From Mycobacterium sp. (GTDB taxonomy: Bacteria; Actinomycetota; Actinomycetes; Mycobacteriales; Mycobacteriaceae): a stretch of DNA of 33,965 nucleotides. Shown in pieces: positions 1 through 7,195 of this stretch. Within the stretch, counting starts at the first letter, position 1, and each line of letters starts with the position of its first letter. The notes below the pieces were generated by a model. That model was given only the letters and a program-made list of their open reading frames with translations. It searched no databases and was not told the DNA's origin. The position numbers were made by a program, and so were the translations under genes. Where the stretch lies: assembly GCA_020438865.1 (NCBI GenBank), contig JAGQTU010000043.1, forward strand, positions 1-33,965, written 5' to 3'.

Positions 1-38
1 TGGACTGCCCGGGAACGGCAATCGACCCGGTTGGATCG

Positions 39-194
39 TCAATGATGGTGCGGCGGAACGTTATCCCGCAGCCAGCGGTCACGTTCGGAGTCGGCCGAAT
101 CGGGCCCGGGGTCGTCCGGGGCGGACGCTTCCTGGGGTAGTTCGCTACCGAAAATCTTGTTAACTGCGCCCTTGTCGGGCCGGGTATCGCCCAT
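39..194 (-). CDS. Small acidic hypothetical protein, 51 aa
   Basis: An open frame from ATG at 194 to TGA at 39-41 encodes 51 residues. It starts MGDTRPDKGAVNKIFG and ends in DRWLRDNVPPHHH. It is rich in Asp, Glu, Pro and Ser, has no signal peptide or membrane segment, and is probably largely disordered with a short amphipathic C-terminal helix. The sequence AAGGG lies about 9 nt before the ATG, and an in-frame GTG immediately precedes it. The gene is co-directional with moaB2 but separated by 151 nt holding a hairpin, a plausible promoter and a CRP-type palindrome, so it probably has its own transcript. I do not recognise a characterised family. The RWLRDN-PPHH ending feels like a conserved actinobacterial small-protein tail, but that is only recollection. 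Confidence 0.6.
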   Translation of the reverse strand: MGDTRPDKGAVNKIFGSELPQEASAPDDPGPDSADSERDRWLRDNVPPHHH

Positions 195-210
195 CACATC
201 GCCCTTGAAT

Positions 211-226
211 TGTGACTAACATCACA
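211..226. promoter_or_regulatory. CRP/cAMP-receptor-type palindrome
   Basis: TGTGACTAACATCACA matches the CRP consensus TGTGA-N6-TCACA in all ten conserved positions. Mycobacterial CRP (Rv3676 family) recognises this motif. The box is centred 24 nt before the ATG of the 51-aa ORF and covers the inferred transcription start, a position that would suit repression. Confidence 0.6.
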
Positions 227-229
227 ATC

Positions 230-259
230 TTGATATTTGCCCTGTTCACGCGCTGTTAA
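230..259 (-). promoter_or_regulatory. Putative promoter of the 51-aa ORF
   Basis: On the minus strand, TTAACA (259-254) is followed after 18 nt by TATCAA (235-230). Both resemble SigA -35 and -10 elements. The predicted start lies near 223, inside the CRP-type box. This was judged by eye only. Confidence 0.35.
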
Positions 260-302
260 CATTGTCCTTCGCAGAGGTTTGCCGAACTCTGTAGAGAACG
301 GT

Positions 303-336
303 ACGCGCGGAACCCGGCAGCCACCGGGGCGCGCGT
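303..336 (-). terminator. GC-rich hairpin after moaB2
   Basis: ACGCGCG at 303-309 is perfectly complementary to CGCGCGT at 330-336, and an inner CCGG/CCGG pair (314-317 with 324-327) can extend the structure. It begins 10 nt past the moaB2 stop. There is no U-tract, so it could be a tail-less mycobacterial terminator or only a stabilising structure. Confidence 0.4.
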
Positions 337-345
337 GCGTTGCTC

Positions 346-927
346 TCAGATCTCCAGACTGGACAGCTGGCCGATGACCTGAACGGCGAGCGGGTTCAGC
401 GTCGCCATACCGTCCCGCACGGCCGACCGGGAACCGGCGATGTTGACCACCAGGGTGCTGCCGGAGATGCCGGCCAGCCCCCGGGACAGGCCCGCATCGG
501 TGATGCCGGCCGACAGCCCCGAGGCGCGCAGAGCCTCCGCGATGCCGAGCAGTTCGCGGTCCAGCAGGTCGACGGTGGCCTCCGGGGTGACGTCGCGCGG
601 GGTGACGCCGGTGCCCCCGACCGACACCACCAGGTCCACCCCGCCGATGACGGCGGTGTTCAGCGCGTTGCGGATCTCGATCTCGTCGGCGGAGACCACC
701 ACGACGCCGTCCACGACGAACCCCGCCTCGGTGAGCAGTTCGGTGACCAACGGGCCGCTGTGGTCCTCCTCGTCACCGTGGGCCGTCCGGTCATCGACCA
801 CCACGACCAGCGCCCGCCCCACCAACTCCCCTGGCTGTTCCATGCCTGCCACCGTATATCCGGGCCCGGACAGCGAGGCAGGCGCTCCGGTCGGCGTCAT
901 GGGATGGTCACCCACGACCCGGATCAC
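346..927 (-). CDS. moaB2: MoaB2/MogA-family molybdopterin-binding protein
   Basis: This is a 193-aa protein of the MoaB/MogA fold, involved in molybdenum cofactor biosynthesis (molybdopterin adenylylation class). The signature GGTGVTPRDVTPEAT, the molybdopterin-binding loop, lies in the middle, and SGSTLVVNIAGS near the C-terminus is the second conserved glycine-rich strand. The GTG start at 927 overlaps the pepD stop as GTGA and has GGAAAGG just upstream inside pepD, so translation is probably coupled. An ATG at residue 10 and another at residue 29 are alternatives; the core similar to the tuberculosis protein begins at MEQPGELVGRAL (residue 29). Placement at the end of mprA-mprB-pepD is the arrangement I remember for Rv0981-Rv0984. 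In that context it is co-transcribed with a stress regulon, and its precise cofactor role is not shown by the sequence. Confidence 0.88.
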   Translation of the reverse strand: MIRVVGDHPMTPTGAPASLSGPGYTVAGMEQPGELVGRALVVVVDDRTAHGDEEDHSGPLVTELLTEAGFVVDGVVVVSADEIEIRNALNTAVIGGVDLVVSVGGTGVTPRDVTPEATVDLLDRELLGIAEALRASGLSAGITDAGLSRGLAGISGSTLVVNIAGSRSAVRDGMATLNPLAVQVIGQLSSLEI

Positions 928-2336
928 TGCGCCGCCTTTCCGAGCGTCACCTGCACAGTTTGACTGGCACCGGTCGAATCCAGGTAGGTCAGCGTGATCT
1001 TCTCGCCGGGCGCGCGCGAGCGCACGGCGGCGACCAGCGCGTCGGCGCTGCCGATGGTGCGGTCGTTGACCTTGGTGACGACCACGCCGCTGGGCAGCCC
1101 GGCCGTTGCGGCGGCGCCGCCCTTGGTGACCTCGACGATCTTCGCGCCGTGGGTGGTGGTGTCATTGCTGACCTGAACACCCAGCGACGCGTGGGAGGCG
1201 GTGCCGGTGCTGATCAGCTCGTCGGCGATGCGCTTGGCCTGATCGACCGGGATCGCGAAGCCCAGCCCGATCGAGCCGCTCTGCGCATCCGGGGAGTCCC
1301 CGCCGATGGTGGCGATCGCCGAGTTCACCCCGACCAGTTCGCCGTTCATGTTCACCAGCGCGCCGCCGGAGTTACCCGGGTTGATGGCCGCGTCGGTCTG
1401 GATGGCGTCGAGGACGGTGTTCTGATTGTTCGCGTCGCCGCCCGCGGCCACCGGCCGGTTCAGCGCGCTGACGATGCCGGTGGTGACGGTGCCCTCCAGG
1501 CCCAGCGGGGAGCCGACCGCCACGACGTCCTGGCCGACCCGCAGGTTGGCCGACGAGCCCAGCGTGATCGGGGTCAGGTCCGAGACACCCTGAGCGCGCA
1601 CCACGGCGATGTCACTGGCCGGATCGGTGCCGATGACGGTGAACGGTACGACGCGGCCGTCGGCGAAGGTGACCGTCGTGGTCAGACCGCCACCGGCCGG
1701 GCCGGTCGGCGCCGGGCCGCCCGGACCCCCGGGCGGCAGCGGAGTGCCGGGCCGGGCCGGAGCGTTCGGCGCCCCCTGCCCCTTGGCCGCGGCGACGACG
1801 TGGTTGTTGGTCAGGATCAGGCCGTCGGCGGACAGGATGATGCCCGAGCCTTCCTCGGACTGCCTGCCCATCTCGGTCTCCAGCTTGACCACGCTCGGCA
1901 CCACCTTGGCGGCGACCTGCTCAACCGATCCGATCGGCAGGTTGGCGGCGGGCACGTTGTTGGGTCCGCTGGGCGCCGCCCGCTCGACCCGCGAGAGCGG
2001 CTCGCGATCGGGCTGGGCGAGCAGCACCACGGTGCCGCCTACGCCGGCCGAGACCACCGCGATGGCCAGCGCGCCCGCGGTCAGCGCGCCGGCGCGGGAA
2101 CGCTGCCGCGGCGCTGCCGCGACCATCGTCGGCACCGCGCCCGAATGGGTCGGGGGCCCCGCCCGGTACGGGTCGTAGGGATCGCGGTACTGCTGCTGCT
2201 GGGTGGCGAACCGCCAGTCGTAGGGCTGCTGGTAACCGGCCTGGCGGGGTCCCTGCGGGTAGCCCGGGGGCGCCTGCTGATGCGGCACCGGGTTGCCGGG
2301 CTGCGGCGGCGATGAGTACCTCGGTTGGTCGGTCAT
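924..2336 (-). CDS. pepD: Membrane-anchored HtrA-type serine protease PepD
   Basis: This 470-aa DegP/HtrA-family periplasmic protease and chaperone handles envelope protein quality control. Residues 1-80 are a cytosolic Pro/Gln/Tyr-rich tail, about 83-106 form one membrane helix, about 135-370 the trypsin-like domain, and about 383-465 a PDZ domain. The catalytic triad is visible as H179 (TNNHV), D242 (ASDIAVV) and S323 (GNSGGA). A Gly/Pro/Ala-rich insert at about 185-217 separates His from Asp and is longer than I remember in the tuberculosis protein. I chose ATG at 2336 (MTDQPRYSSPP); the open frame continues upstream into mprB, but that part looks non-coding. The gene is 61 nt after mprB. 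In M. tuberculosis pepD is an MprAB target that feeds back on the stress response; the same is inferred here. Confidence 0.93.
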   Translation of the reverse strand: MTDQPRYSSPPQPGNPVPHQQAPPGYPQGPRQAGYQQPYDWRFATQQQQYRDPYDPYRAGPPTHSGAVPTMVAAAPRQRSRAGALTAGALAIAVVSAGVGGTVVLLAQPDREPLSRVERAAPSGPNNVPAANLPIGSVEQVAAKVVPSVVKLETEMGRQSEEGSGIILSADGLILTNNHVVAAAKGQGAPNAPARPGTPLPPGGPGGPAPTGPAGGGLTTTVTFADGRVVPFTVIGTDPASDIAVVRAQGVSDLTPITLGSSANLRVGQDVVAVGSPLGLEGTVTTGIVSALNRPVAAGGDANNQNTVLDAIQTDAAINPGNSGGALVNMNGELVGVNSAIATIGGDSPDAQSGSIGLGFAIPVDQAKRIADELISTGTASHASLGVQVSNDTTTHGAKIVEVTKGGAAATAGLPSGVVVTKVNDRTIGSADALVAAVRSRAPGEKITLTYLDSTGASQTVQVTLGKAAQ

Positions 2337-2397
2337 GTCGCTTGACTGCTCTTTCTTCTCCGAAGAGATGCGCGAACTGTTGGTACTACCTTGCCCG

Positions 2398-3945
2398 TTA
2401 CGACTGAGAATCGACTGAGACAACACCCTGGACGGCGGCGCGATTCTCCTGTGCGGCGCCACCGCGGCCGGCCATGGTGGCGAGCCGACGCCCGGTTTCC
2501 CGCTCGGCCGCGGGCTCCGCAGGCGCCGCGGACCCGACGGGGCGCCCGGGCAACAACACGTAGAACGAGGTCCCCGGGGGCTGCCCGCCGGGAACCGTGT
2601 CGGCGATCCGGATCATTCCCCCGTGCTTGACCACCACCTGCTTGACGATCGCCAGGCCCAGACCGGAACCGGGCATCGCGCGCGCGGAGGTCGACCGGTA
2701 GAACCGCTCGAAGACCAGATCGCGCTCCGGTGGCGGGATCCCCGGGCCGTGATCGGACACCACGAGTTCGGCGTGCGCGGCATCCACCTGGCGCAGCCGC
2801 AGTCCGACCCGACCGCCGGGCGGGCTCCACTTCGCGGCGTTGTCGAGCAGGTTGAGCACCGCGCGGGACAGGCCCGCCGCATCGCCGTAAACCTGCCAAC
2901 CGACGGCGTCGACGTCGAACTCGATGTCGTTGCGGCGCCGCCGAACCCGCTCGAGGCTACGGTCGACGACCTCGCTCATGTCGACGGGCTCGTGCACGAC
3001 ACCGCCGGCGTCGTCGCGCGTGAGGTCCACCAAATCGCCTACCAGAGTGGACAATTCCTCGATCTGGGCGACCACGTCGGCCCGCAGTTCGGCCATCTCG
3101 TTCTCCGGCAGCCGCGGTGCGCCCGGGGCCATCGAGGCGATCAGCAACTCGACGTTGGTGCGCAGCGACGTCAACGGGGTGCGCAACTCGTGTCCGGCGT
3201 CGGTGACCAGGCGCGCCTGCCGCTCACGGGACTCCGCCAGCGCCCGCAGCATCATGTTGAAGGCCTCGGTGAGCCGGGCCAGTTCGTCGCTGCCGAACAC
3301 CGGGATGGGCCTCAGGTCGTCGGTGCGGGCCACCCGTTCGGCCGCCTCGGTCAGCCGCGCCACCGGCCGCAGGCCGGTGCGGGCCACCATGCCGCCGGCG
3401 ATCGCGGCGACCGCGACGCCGATGCCGCCGACCGCGAGCAGGACCCACTTCAGCCGGGTCATCACGGCGTTGGTGGGCGCCAGGGTCTTGGAGATCAGCA
3501 GGGAGCTGCCGTTGGGCAGGTGAACCGCGAGCACCCGCTGGTTGGACACCGTGCGCCGGGACATGAAGAGGTCACCGCGGATGACGGCCTGCTCCGGCTG
3601 GCCGACCGGCAGCGTCTGGCCCTGCTGGTTCGCGGTGTAGATGGACCGGCCGGGGTTGACCAGCATGGCGTTGACGTCGGAGTAGGCGGTGCCCTCGATC
3701 GCCTTGCCGGGATCGGCGGCCAGCGAGCCGCTGGCGATCAGCAGTTGCGCGCGGCTCTGCAACTGGTTGTCGATGTCGTTGTAGAGCGCCGCGGAGACCA
3801 CCGCGTAGACCGCGACGGCCATCAGGACCACGACCATCGCCACCATGGACATGGCGAGCAGCATCACCCGCCATCGCAACGAGAGCGATGTGGTGGCCTG
3901 TCCGGGCGCGCGCACGTGGCGGGCGCGCCGCCGCAATGCTGACAT
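2398..3945 (-). CDS. mprB: Sensor histidine kinase MprB
   Basis: This is a 515-aa envelope-stress sensor kinase, partner of MprA. One membrane helix lies at about 27-52, the extracytoplasmic sensor domain at about 53-160, a second helix at about 166-188, HAMP at about 189-240, and HisKA with the phospho-accepting H252 in DAGHELRTPLTSL. The HATPase domain shows the N box (LLDNAAKWSPP, N369), G1 (DHGPGI, D398) and G2 (GSGLGL, 426-431). The C-terminal 45 residues are a low-complexity Ala/Arg/Glu tail. The ATG overlaps the mprA stop as TGATG, giving translational coupling without a clear Shine-Dalgarno sequence. Domain order and length match mycobacterial MprB, and the surfactant and envelope-stress role comes from that family. 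Confidence 0.95.
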   Translation of the reverse strand: MSALRRRARHVRAPGQATTSLSLRWRVMLLAMSMVAMVVVLMAVAVYAVVSAALYNDIDNQLQSRAQLLIASGSLAADPGKAIEGTAYSDVNAMLVNPGRSIYTANQQGQTLPVGQPEQAVIRGDLFMSRRTVSNQRVLAVHLPNGSSLLISKTLAPTNAVMTRLKWVLLAVGGIGVAVAAIAGGMVARTGLRPVARLTEAAERVARTDDLRPIPVFGSDELARLTEAFNMMLRALAESRERQARLVTDAGHELRTPLTSLRTNVELLIASMAPGAPRLPENEMAELRADVVAQIEELSTLVGDLVDLTRDDAGGVVHEPVDMSEVVDRSLERVRRRRNDIEFDVDAVGWQVYGDAAGLSRAVLNLLDNAAKWSPPGGRVGLRLRQVDAAHAELVVSDHGPGIPPPERDLVFERFYRSTSARAMPGSGLGLAIVKQVVVKHGGMIRIADTVPGGQPPGTSFYVLLPGRPVGSAAPAEPAAERETGRRLATMAGRGGAAQENRAAVQGVVSVDSQS

Positions 3946-4637
3946 CAGGGGGGTGTCTCACGCAGGACGTAACCCACGCCGCGCACGGTGTGGATCAGCC
4001 GCGGTTCTCCTTCGGCCTCGGTCTTCCGGCGCAGGTAGCCGACATACACCTCGAGGGCGTTGCCCGAGGTCGGGAAGTCGAAACCCCACACCTCCTCGAG
4101 GATGCGGCTGCGGGTGAGCACCCGGCGCGGATTAGCGATCAGCATCTCCAGCAGTGCGAACTCGGTGCGCGTGAGGCTGATGGACCGCTGGCCGCGGTGC
4201 ACCTCGCGGGTCACCGGATCCAGCGTCAGGTCGGAGAACGTCATCACCGCCGAGTCGCCCTGATCGTCGGGGCCGGTGCGGCGCAGCAGCGCCCGCATCC
4301 GGGCCAGCAACTCCTCGAGCGCGAACGGCTTGGGCAGGTAGTCGTCGGCGCCGGCGTCCAGGCCGGCCACCCGCTCGGAGACCGAGTCGCGCGCCGTGAG
4401 CACCAGGATCGGCAGGTCGTCACCGGTGCTGCGGAGCTGACGGCACACCTCCAGGCCGTCCAACCGGGGCATCATCACGTCCAAGACCAGCGCGTCGGGC
4501 CGGTCGTTGGCGATGGCGTCGAGCGCCTCGAGGCCGTCCTGGGCCAGATCGACAGAGTAGCCGTTGAAGGACAGGGAGCGGCGTAGTGACTCTCGCACCG
4601 CGCGGTCGTCGTCGACGACAAGGATTCGCACGGGCAC
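3945..4637 (-). CDS. mprA: OmpR-family response regulator MprA
   Basis: This is a 230-aa two-component response regulator. The receiver domain (about 2-115) has acidic residues DDD at 9-11, phospho-acceptor D53 in LVLDVMMP, T81 and K103 (LPKPF). The C-terminal winged-helix DNA-binding domain (about 130-228) carries [13 protein letters not shown] and ends in [16 protein letters not shown] chose the GTG at 4637 ([11 protein letters not shown]), which gives the same 230-aa length I recall for the tuberculosis protein. A TTG three codons upstream is possible. It is the first gene of the mprA-mprB-pepD-moaB2 unit, 71 nt after rpmF. MprA is known to control its own operon and stress sigma factors in M. 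tuberculosis. I could not define an MprA box here with confidence. Confidence 0.95.
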   Translation of the reverse strand: MPVRILVVDDDRAVRESLRRSLSFNGYSVDLAQDGLEALDAIANDRPDALVLDVMMPRLDGLEVCRQLRSTGDDLPILVLTARDSVSERVAGLDAGADDYLPKPFALEELLARMRALLRRTGPDDQGDSAVMTFSDLTLDPVTREVHRGQRSISLTRTEFALLEMLIANPRRVLTRSRILEEVWGFDFPTSGNALEVYVGYLRRKTEAEGEPRLIHTVRGVGYVLRETPP

Positions 4638-4708
4638 CAGTGTCAACCCAACGCCTGAGATTCAGCTAAGAGGCGCGCCGAGCAGGCGATTCGCCGCCCG
4701 GAAGGGGG

Positions 4709-4882
4709 TCAGCGCTTGTCGAGATCGATCAGGCCGAGGCGGGCGGCCTTGAGCAGCCGACGCGGGACCTTGTGCTGACGGCCGGCGACGGAGACGTTCA
4801 CCAACCCGGTGGCTTCGGCCTTCCACTGCGCACGCCGACTGCGGGTGTTCGAGCGCGACATCCGGCGCTTGGGCACGGCCAT
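4709..4882 (-). CDS. rpmF: Ribosomal protein bL32
   Basis: This 57-aa basic protein begins [21 protein letters not shown], the bL32 N-terminal signature, and is a structural component of the 50S subunit. It contains no cysteine, so it is of the type without a zinc ribbon. ATG at 4882 is preceded by AAGGAG at a 9-nt spacing. An ATG three codons earlier abuts that Shine-Dalgarno and is unlikely. It reads into mprA after 71 nt, so some mprA transcription may come from the rpmF promoter. A tandem 11-bp-period repeat lies upstream. Confidence 0.95.
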   Translation of the reverse strand: MAVPKRRMSRSNTRSRRAQWKAEATGLVNVSVAGRQHKVPRRLLKAARLGLIDLDKR

Positions 4883-4919
4883 GGCGTACATCTCCTTGTT
4901 CTGGGGGTTGTCGTCGCGC

Positions 4920-4940
4920 AGGACAGAACCAGGACAGAAC
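4920..4940. repeat. Tandem direct repeat before rpmF
   Basis: AGGACAGAAC occurs at 4920-4929 and again at 4931-4940, an exact repeat with an 11-bp period (about one helical turn). It lies 39-58 nt before the rpmF ATG, inside the inferred 5' leader. It could be a regulator site or an RNA element. Confidence 0.6.
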
Positions 4941-4967
4941 GTAGCCGGCGGCCGACAGTTGTCCCCC

Positions 4968-4997
4968 AGGATAGCCGCTCACCTGGGTCGGCTCCAA
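4968..4997 (-). promoter_or_regulatory. Putative rpmF promoter
   Basis: On the minus strand, TTGGAG (4997-4992) is followed after 18 nt by TATCCT (4973-4968), matching the TANNNT form of mycobacterial -10 elements. The start is predicted near 4961, giving a leader of about 80 nt. A second TANNNT (TACGTT, overlapping 4938-4943) lies closer to the gene. Confidence 0.4.
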
Positions 4998-5024
4998 AAC
5001 CGGTCGCAGCGGAGCCGAGGATCC

Positions 5025-5030
5025 TATGCT
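5025..5030 (+). promoter_or_regulatory. Putative -10 element of the small lipoprotein gene
   Basis: TATGCT fits TANNNT and would place the transcription start near 5037, 47 nt before the GTG start codon. No convincing -35 is visible. It is divergent from the rpmF promoter. Confidence 0.35.
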
Positions 5031-5083
5031 CTGGTTCACAGGGGGTTACCAGTAAATCAACCGGCACGCACAAGGAAACTCCC

Positions 5084-5428
5084 GTGAAACAGTTCGCAGC
5101 AGCAACCCTCCTGATCCTGGTCCTCGCCGGCTGTGGCGGCGCCACCAAGACGGACACCTCGACCACGGCGTCGTCCTCAGCCGAGTCGACGGCGACCTCC
5201 AGCGCGACGGCATCCGGCTGTACGGCCAGCGGGTTGGACGCCATGACCGCGCTGTCCTCGTTTGAAATGGACATGGGCAAGGCCCAGAAGGACGGCAAAA
5301 TCACCGTCGACCAGTTGACCGCCGCGCGCGACAAGCTGTTCAACCAGACCCAGGCCGCGGCCGACAAGAACGATTGGGTCACGTACTGCAAGGCCATCGA
5401 TGACATGCGGGCCGAACTGGGACTCTGA
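5084..5428 (+). CDS. Small secreted lipoprotein, unknown function
   Basis: This 114-aa protein starts at GTG 5084 with AAGGA about 9 nt upstream. Residues 1-16 form a short signal peptide (VKQFAAATLLILVLAG) ending in the lipobox LAG-C with the acylated cysteine at 17. Residues 20-44 are a Ser/Thr/Ala linker typical of exported mycobacterial lipoproteins. The remaining 70 residues contain two cysteines (one near the linker end, one in WVTYCKAIDDM) that could form a disulfide, and are otherwise a predicted helical bundle. No enzyme motif was recognised. It lies alone between rpmF and the acyl-CoA operon, with its own probable promoter. In my memory of M. tuberculosis a PE_PGRS gene lies in this interval instead. 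Confidence 0.8.
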   Translation: MKQFAAATLLILVLAGCGGATKTDTSTTASSSAESTATSSATASGCTASGLDAMTALSSFEMDMGKAQKDGKITVDQLTAARDKLFNQTQAAADKNDWVTYCKAIDDMRAELGL

Positions 5429-5439
5429 TCGCCCACCCC

Positions 5440-5470
5440 TTGACTGAGCGCCCCGGCCAGCCAGTAACCT
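5440..5470 (+). promoter_or_regulatory. Putative promoter of the acyl-CoA operon
   Basis: TTGACT (5440-5445) is followed after 19 nt by TAACCT (5465-5470), a TANNNT -10. The start is predicted near 5477, about 30 nt before the first start codon. The -10 lies within the palindrome at 5466-5481. Confidence 0.5.
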
Positions 5471-5481
5471 ACCGGTTGGTT
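5466..5481. promoter_or_regulatory. Palindromic operator candidate over the operon promoter
   Basis: AACCTACC followed directly by GGTTGGTT forms a 16-bp inverted repeat with one mismatched pair. It overlaps the -10 element and predicted start of the five-gene operon, where a bound TetR- or FadR-like repressor would block RNA polymerase. No regulator gene is in the window. Confidence 0.5.
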
Positions 5482-5506
5482 GGTGCGTCGAGGGGAGACA
5501 GCGCGC

Positions 5507-7195
5507 GTGTACGTCCGGATCGGCAACTGTTCGGGCTTCTACGGCGACCGCGTCGGCGCCATGCGGGAGATGCTCACCGGCGGTGAGCTGGACTACCTGA
5601 CCGGCGACTACCTGGCCGAACTGACGATGCTCATCCTCGGCCGGGACAAGATGAAGAACCCGGAGCGCGGCTACGCCAAGACGTTCCTGACCCAGTTGGA
5701 GGACTGCCTCGGCCTGGCGCACGACCGCGGCGTGCGGATCGTCGCCAACGCCGGCGGGCTCAACCCGGCCGGATTGGCCGACGCCGTGCGGGCGCTGGCC
5801 GAACGTCTCGGCATCCCGGCGAAGGTGGCCCACGTCGAGGGTGACGACCTACTCCCCCGCTCCACCGAACTGGGCTTCGCCGGGGTGCTGACGGCCAACG
5901 CCTACCTGGGCGCCTGGGGCATCGTCGACTGCCTGAACGCGGGCGCCGACGTCGTCATCGCCGGGCGGGTGACCGACGCCTCGGTGGCCGTCGGGCCCGC
6001 CGCCGCGCACTTCGGCTGGCACCGCGACGACTACGACCGGCTGGCCGGCGCGGTGGTGGCCGGCCACGTCATCGAATGCGGGACCCAGACCACCGGCGGA
6101 AACTACTCGTTCTTCACCGAGATCCCCGATATGCACCACCTCGGATTCCCGCTGGCCGAGGTGCACGACGACGGCTCGTCGGTGATCACCAAGCACCCCG
6201 GCACCGGCGGAGCGGTCAGCGTGGGCACGGTGACCGCGCAGCTGCTCTACGAGATCGGCGGCGCCCGTTACGCCAATCCGGACGTGACGGCCCGCTTCGA
6301 CAGCATCACGCTGACCGACGAGGGCGCCGATCGGGTACGGATCAGCGGCGTGCTGGGCGAGCCGCCGCCGCCGTCACTAAAGGTCTCGCTCAACGGCATC
6401 GGGGGCTTCCGCAACTCGGCGACCTTCGTGCTGACCGGTCTGGACATCGAGGCCAAGGCGCACCTGGTGCGCACCCAGCTCGAGGCCGACCTCACCGTCA
6501 CCCCCGCCGAACTGGAGTGGACGCTGGCCCGCACCGACACCGCCGACGCCGACACCGAACAGGCCGCCAGCGCCCTGCTCACCTGCGTGGTGCGCGACCC
6601 CGACCCGGACACGGTCGGCCGCCGATTCACCTCGGCCGCAGTCGAACTCGCCCTGGGCAGCTACCCCGGTTTCCACACCACCACACCGCCCGGCGACGGG
6701 CAGGTGTACGGGGTGTTCACCCCCGGCTACGTCCCGGCCGGCGAGGTGCAGCACGTCGCGGTGCGGCCCGACGGCACCCGCACCGCGATTCCCGCCGCCG
6801 CCGAAACCCTGGAACTGGCCGACACGGAGATTCCCGCGCTGCCGGAGCCGTTGGCCCCGGGCTCGACCCGGCGGCTGCCGCTGGGCACCATCGCCGGCGC
6901 CCGCAGCGGCGACAAGGGCGGCGCCGCCAACATCGGCGTGTGGGTGCGCACCGCCGATCAGTGGCGTTGGCTGGCACACCACCTCACCGCCGACGCCCTG
7001 CGCGAATTACTGCCCGAGACAAAGGAACTGGCGGTCACTCGCCACCTACTGCCGAAGCTGCGCGCGGTGAACTTCGTCATCGAGGGGATCCTCGGCAAGG
7101 GAGTCGCCTACAACGCGCGATTCGACCCCCAGGCCAAGGGCCTCGGCGAGTGGCTGCGCGGCAGGCACGTCGACATCCCGGAGGAGATTCTGTGA
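5507..7195 (+). CDS. AtuA-like acyclic terpene utilisation family protein
   Basis: This is a 562-aa protein of the AtuA / DUF1446 family. The N-terminal about 440 residues carry the family start RIGNCSGFYGDR and the internal NAGGLNPAGL and AGRVTDASV motifs. The C-terminal about 110 residues (LGTIAGARSGDKGGAANIGVWV onward) are the ferredoxin-fold AtuA-like domain. AtuA is needed for citronellol/geraniol catabolism in Pseudomonas, but its reaction is not established. I chose GTG at 5507 (VYVRIGNCSG), with GGGGA about 10 nt upstream; a TTG at 5480 adds nine unlikely residues. The stop overlaps the next start as GTGA. The tuberculosis counterpart I recall is Rv0976c, beside the same fadE and acc genes. 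The context points to breakdown of branched or isoprenoid-like acyl-CoAs; the substrate is unknown. Confidence 0.85.
   Translation: MYVRIGNCSGFYGDRVGAMREMLTGGELDYLTGDYLAELTMLILGRDKMKNPERGYAKTFLTQLEDCLGLAHDRGVRIVANAGGLNPAGLADAVRALAERLGIPAKVAHVEGDDLLPRSTELGFAGVLTANAYLGAWGIVDCLNAGADVVIAGRVTDASVAVGPAAAHFGWHRDDYDRLAGAVVAGHVIECGTQTTGGNYSFFTEIPDMHHLGFPLAEVHDDGSSVITKHPGTGGAVSVGTVTAQLLYEIGGARYANPDVTARFDSITLTDEGADRVRISGVLGEPPPPSLKVSLNGIGGFRNSATFVLTGLDIEAKAHLVRTQLEADLTVTPAELEWTLARTDTADADTEQAASALLTCVVRDPDPDTVGRRFTSAAVELALGSYPGFHTTTPPGDGQVYGVFTPGYVPAGEVQHVAVRPDGTRTAIPAAAETLELADTEIPALPEPLAPGSTRRLPLGTIAGARSGDKGGAANIGVWVRTADQWRWLAHHLTADALRELLPETKELAVTRHLLPKLRAVNFVIEGILGKGVAYNARFDPQAKGLGEWLRGRHVDIPEEIL

Noticed and set aside
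960-2315. Long plus-strand frame opposite pepD (451 aa)
   Set aside because: It is a shadow of pepD: Arg/Gly/Asp/His-rich low-complexity translation with no domains, while pepD on the other strand has a full catalytic triad and PDZ domain.
2337-2462. Longer PepD start inside mprB
   Set aside because: The extra 42 residues are basic and unlike a signal or cytosolic tail, and MTDQPRYSSPP matches the start of related proteases.
6076-7191. N-terminal extension of the FadE13 frame into the AtuA-like gene
   Set aside because: The extension is Arg-rich nonsense in the third frame of the AtuA-like gene. The GTG at 7192 has a strong Shine-Dalgarno and the family start follows it.
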